Shown: piece after piece, positions 7,003 to 9,854 of the stretch | How the letters are laid out: each line of letters begins with the position of its first letter | How positions within the stretch are numbered: position 1 is the first letter of the stretch | Origin: Candidatus Hydrogenedentota bacterium | Lineage (GTDB): Bacteria; Hydrogenedentota; Hydrogenedentia; Hydrogenedentales; CAITNO01 | Assembly (NCBI GenBank): GCA_007124105.1 | Contig: SLFT01000003.1 | Span: forward strand, 1 to 9,854 | Reading direction: 5' to 3' | DNA length: 9,854 nucleotides | Position numbers and translations under genes: made by a program | Notes under the pieces: generated by a model | The model's database searches: none | What the model saw: only the letters and a program-made list of their open reading frames with translations | Told to the model about the DNA's origin: nothing

Positions 7003-8820
7003 ATGAACCGTTTTCTTCACTTGGCAGCAAATCGGCGCATTGGTACGCTGGTTTTCATGTTCGCATTATCGCTGGCTGCGTCACAGCCCGCATGGGCAGC
7101 ATCGCCGCCCGTGGCCAAGGTAATGGATGAGTTGGTGGCGACCCTGTGCGCGGGACGCAGTGCTGAGGAATCGGCCGATCTGGACGACGCAACCATTCTG
7201 GCCGCGCTCACTCCTGACCAACGACGGATTTTGGCAACCGAATACTGGTCCTTCGATGTGAGCACGCCGGTTGTTGTGTCAATCATGCGCGACAGGGCGC
7301 AGAAAACGCCCCCCTTCTGGCTCGAGGAATACGGCTTCGAAAAGACCGACCTGACCGCAAGAAACGAAATGTACACCTATGAGGTCTGGCGCAAGGCCTA
7401 TCCCGCCGGACGCGTCGGATTGGGCATCAACGGATTCGAACGACATCGGCCCCATTATTTTGTGGCAGTGGGCCCGCAACAACCGGAAGAGACGGTGACG
7501 ATAACCAGCGTTGTACCCGGACCGCAGGAAATCTACACCTTTGAGCCAGGGGCGAGCATCTATCATGATTGGCCCGACCTGGTCTTGACAGATACACCCG
7601 AGCAACTCACGGGGGGCCTGCTGTTGCCAACCATACGCGGTCGCGCACGAGAAGCGCAGCTTATTGGCGCGTTTCGTGAGACCCTGTACCCCGCGTCTGA
7701 AACGCCGGACATGACAGTGCTTACCTGGAGCGAGGACCCGGAAACCACACAGACCATCCAATGGCGGGTCGCAGAGGAGGTGGAAACAGAATTTCGCGTA
7801 TTTTACCGGAAAAAGAGCGATACCCCCGACAACGGTTGGCTGTCTGTGGTTAGCGCCTCAGTTCTTCTTGAAGACCGCAATATTATCAATAACCCACGTG
7901 TTCGGTGGCACCGGGCCACTTTGCGCGGGCTTGAACCGGGCACTGAATATGAGTATGCCATTGCCGAAGCGTCTGCGGCGCCCGGCCTGCCTGCGGCCGT
8001 ATTTCGCACTGCTCCAGCAGGCGACACCCCATTCTCCTTTTTGTGGATGAGTGATACGCACAGCAACACAGCCAGTATTCCCCTGCTGCAAACAGCTTGG
8101 GAGCGGCATCCTGACGCGGCTTTTCTTACTATCTCAGGTGATCTGGTAGGCACAGGGCAGCAACGGGACGACTGGGATGCGCTGTTTGCCAACTATGAAG
8201 ATTTCCTGCAACATCGGTCGCTTGTACCGTCCATCGGAAACCACGACGCCATAGACGGGCTCGGCTCCGACTTGTACCGTTCACTGCTGTGGCTCCCCGA
8301 TAACGGGCCTGACGGTTTCGAACGGGGCAAGAGTTACAGTTTGCGTTACGGCAACCTACTGCTGGTTTCGCTGGACGTTACTTCAAGCGTTTCCGATCAG
8401 ACCGGCTGGTTGGAAGCGACCCTGCGCGACAGCAACGCCCACTGGAAAGTGGCGGTACTCCATTTCCCGCCTTATGCGTTGACAGAGGAGTATCCCGAAA
8501 TTCAGGAAGAGTGGGGCGCCCTGTTTGATCGCTATCACGTGGATTTGGCGCTGGCGGGCCATGTGCATTATTACATGCGCACCTGGCCTATCCGCGACGG
8601 CGTTCAAAGGGAAGCCCCGGACGCGGGCGTCACCTATGTGGTGTCGGTGGCGGTTCCAGGACGTGAGCGTGTTGCGGACAAACCGGAATACGCCAAAGTG
8701 CTCGATCTGACTGGTGCAAATACGTGCCAGGCATTTGTTGTTGAAGAAGACCAACTCACCATGTACGCCTACACGGCGGACGGCGAAATTCTGGATTCTT
8801 TTACGATTGAAAAGAAATAG
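7003..8820 (+). CDS. Secreted metallophosphoesterase, purple-acid-phosphatase-like, 605 aa
   Basis: Predicted exported hydrolase of the calcineurin-like superfamily, cleaving an unknown phosphate ester. An N-terminal signal peptide has basic residues at 3-12, a hydrophobic core at 14-27 and a probable cleavage site after AWA (30-32). Residues about 35-230 form an unrecognised, beta-rich region. A fibronectin-III-like domain resembling the N-domain of purple acid phosphatases follows at about 233-337 (TVLTWSEDPETTQTIQWRV; LEPGTEYEYAI). The catalytic domain at about 344-555 shows D351-x-H353, G379-D380, G412-N413-H414-D415, H487 and G519-H520-V521-H522, so all metal-ligand motifs are present. 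The usual purple acid phosphatase DxG is DTH, and the GDxxY tyrosine is absent (GDLVG). It should therefore not have the Fe-tyrosinate colour or strictly belong to that family. The start has a well-placed AAAGGA. The DHDPS-family gene follows after 9 nt. Confidence 0.9.
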   Translation: MNRFLHLAANRRIGTLVFMFALSLAASQPAWAASPPVAKVMDELVATLCAGRSAEESADLDDATILAALTPDQRRILATEYWSFDVSTPVVVSIMRDRAQKTPPFWLEEYGFEKTDLTARNEMYTYEVWRKAYPAGRVGLGINGFERHRPHYFVAVGPQQPEETVTITSVVPGPQEIYTFEPGASIYHDWPDLVLTDTPEQLTGGLLLPTIRGRAREAQLIGAFRETLYPASETPDMTVLTWSEDPETTQTIQWRVAEEVETEFRVFYRKKSDTPDNGWLSVVSASVLLEDRNIINNPRVRWHRATLRGLEPGTEYEYAIAEASAAPGLPAAVFRTAPAGDTPFSFLWMSDTHSNTASIPLLQTAWERHPDAAFLTISGDLVGTGQQRDDWDALFANYEDFLQHRSLVPSIGNHDAIDGLGSDLYRSLLWLPDNGPDGFERGKSYSLRYGNLLLVSLDVTSSVSDQTGWLEATLRDSNAHWKVAVLHFPPYALTEEYPEIQEEWGALFDRYHVDLALAGHVHYYMRTWPIRDGVQREAPDAGVTYVVSVAVPGRERVADKPEYAKVLDLTGANTCQAFVVEEDQLTMYAYTADGEILDSFTIEKK

Positions 8821-8829
8821 CATCCGCAC

Positions 8830-9771
8830 ATGACCGCAAGAAACAGCCAAAGAGCGTCCTTTACAAATTCCAGTCTCTCCATGAGAGGCATTATCACCGT
8901 CCTGAACACCCCCTTTGACGCTTCGGGCGCCATAGCGTATGACGCTTTCGCAAGACATATTGCGTATGCCCTTGAAGCGGGCGTTCACGGTTTCCTTTCC
9001 CCCGCCATGGCAGGAGAAGTGACGAAACTTACCCATGATGAGCGCCTGGCATTAACGCAGACTATGGTGGATGCTGTGCATGGGTGTGTACCGGTGATTG
9101 GCTGCGCTACGACAGACTCACCAGATAAACGCGTCGCTATCACGGAGCAATTGACGCAAATCGGCTGCGACGGTGTACTTGTTTCCATCCCTTACACCGA
9201 TGAAAGCCTGTTCTTATCCGAAGTACGCGAGGTGGCGCGGGCACAACCGGGCTTTCTGATGCTTCAGGACTGGGATGTCGCGGGTTACGGCGTCCCCGTA
9301 TCCGTCATCCGGCATCTTTACGAAGAACTGCCCATATTCAAATGCGTAAAAATTGAAGTTGTTGGCGCCTGTAGAAAATATACGGAGGTGATGGCGGCAA
9401 CAGACGGCGCCCTGCATGTGTCAGGTGGATGGGCAGTGACGCAAATGCTGGAAGGCTTGGACCGCGGCGTACACGCTTTTATGCCGACTGCGTTGCATCA
9501 CGTCTACGTTGCAATATACCGGCGATACGACGCAGGCGATCGCGCCGGCGCAAAACGCCTGTTATATCGGTTGGCCCCGATACTTGCCTTTTCCAATCAA
9601 CGCCTGGAGATTTCCATACACTTTTTTAAGCGTCTGTTATATCGCCAGGGCATCTATCCTACTGCGGCATTGCGCGCCCCGGACTACATACTCGATACGT
9701 ATCAGGATAAGATAGCAGACGAACTTGTTTCCCTGGCCCTGGAATTGGAAGATGAGTTGCGGCGCCAATGA
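8830..9771 (+). CDS. Atypical dihydrodipicolinate synthase/N-acetylneuraminate lyase family protein, 313 aa
   Basis: A TIM-barrel class I aldolase-type protein of the DHDPS/NAL superfamily. The barrel begins at about 18 (MRGIITVLNTPFD), and K174 in CVKIE is at the expected Schiff-base lysine position. Other canonical features differ. The pyruvate-carboxylate loop GTTGE is AMAGE (59-63). PYY is PYT (121-123). The strand that normally carries the catalytic YNVP tyrosine reads LQDWD (145-149). A true DapA in lysine synthesis is therefore unlikely; an aldolase, dehydratase or lyase for another 2-oxo acid is more plausible, and I cannot name the substrate. The ATG at 8830 lies 9 nt after the preceding stop and has no clear ribosome site. 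An ATG at 8881 (residue 18) matches the usual family start, so the first 17 residues are doubtful. Proximity suggests co-transcription, perhaps translational coupling, with the metallophosphoesterase. Confidence 0.85.
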   Translation: MTARNSQRASFTNSSLSMRGIITVLNTPFDASGAIAYDAFARHIAYALEAGVHGFLSPAMAGEVTKLTHDERLALTQTMVDAVHGCVPVIGCATTDSPDKRVAITEQLTQIGCDGVLVSIPYTDESLFLSEVREVARAQPGFLMLQDWDVAGYGVPVSVIRHLYEELPIFKCVKIEVVGACRKYTEVMAATDGALHVSGGWAVTQMLEGLDRGVHAFMPTALHHVYVAIYRRYDAGDRAGAKRLLYRLAPILAFSNQRLEISIHFFKRLLYRQGIYPTAALRAPDYILDTYQDKIADELVSLALELEDELRRQ

Positions 9772-9854
9772 TTGTGAAAACGAGGTTGATATGAAGCGCA
9801 CGTGATCTGTATGGTTCTGGAAGTGCGTATAGCAATCCACCTATTCAGCCAAGA
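9772..9854. other. Unassigned right-edge sequence
   Basis: These 83 nt follow the DHDPS-family stop. An ATG at 9791 has an acceptable GAGG about 6 nt upstream, but its frame stops after four codons (MKRT). Another plus-strand frame from the ATG at 9811 stays open to the edge, but is too short to judge and has no ribosome site. No hairpin followed by a U-tract is visible, so the operon may continue beyond the window. Confidence 0.4.

Noticed and set aside
8383..9036. Minus-strand 217-aa open frame
   Set aside because: It is antisense to the catalytic half of the metallophosphoesterase and the start of the DHDPS-family gene, both of which have clear motifs.

Overview
The window reads as an ordinary bacterial chromosomal segment, with dense genes, short spacers and sigma70-type promoters. 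GC looks to be somewhat above half by eye. I see no insertion sequence, prophage, CRISPR array, rRNA or tRNA. The organism cannot be named from the sequence. The gene set is a PgpH-type c-di-AMP phosphodiesterase beside PhoH and YbeY, a full-length CNNM/CBS exporter, a methionine-salvage isomerase, a secreted metallophosphoesterase and an atypical DHDPS-family protein. This would fit an uncultured environmental bacterium, for example of the PVC or Hydrogenedentota kind, but that is a guess. It is not a typical Firmicute or Enterobacterium.

Region 1 (1-5662, minus strand) is one likely operon. From a promoter at 5634-5662 it runs phoH (PhoH/YbeZ ATPase), pgpH (7TM-HD c-di-AMP phosphodiesterase), ybeY (rRNA-maturation endoribonuclease) and a CNNM/CBS/CorC-HlyC protein cut off by the left edge. 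Gaps are short (about 17-75 nt, depending on start choice). The layout combines the proteobacterial ybeZ-ybeY-ybeX order with the Firmicute phoH-pgpH-ybeY order. It links RNA processing, cyclic-dinucleotide turnover and cation transport.

Region 2 (5663-6873, minus strand) holds mtnA, methylthioribose-1-phosphate isomerase. It has its own extended -10 promoter and both catalytic residues. No other methionine-salvage gene lies in the window.

Region 3 (6914-9771, plus strand) is divergent from mtnA. A promoter at 6914-6943 precedes a secreted metallophosphoesterase with a purple-acid-phosphatase-like architecture. It is followed after 9 nt by a DHDPS/N-acetylneuraminate-lyase family protein that keeps the Schiff-base lysine but lacks other canonical active-site residues. 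These two are the least conventional proteins here and may form a two-gene operon. The last 83 nt hold no gene I can support.

I found no clear evidence of a wholly new system. The best leads are the two plus-strand enzymes and the mixed architecture of the phoH operon.
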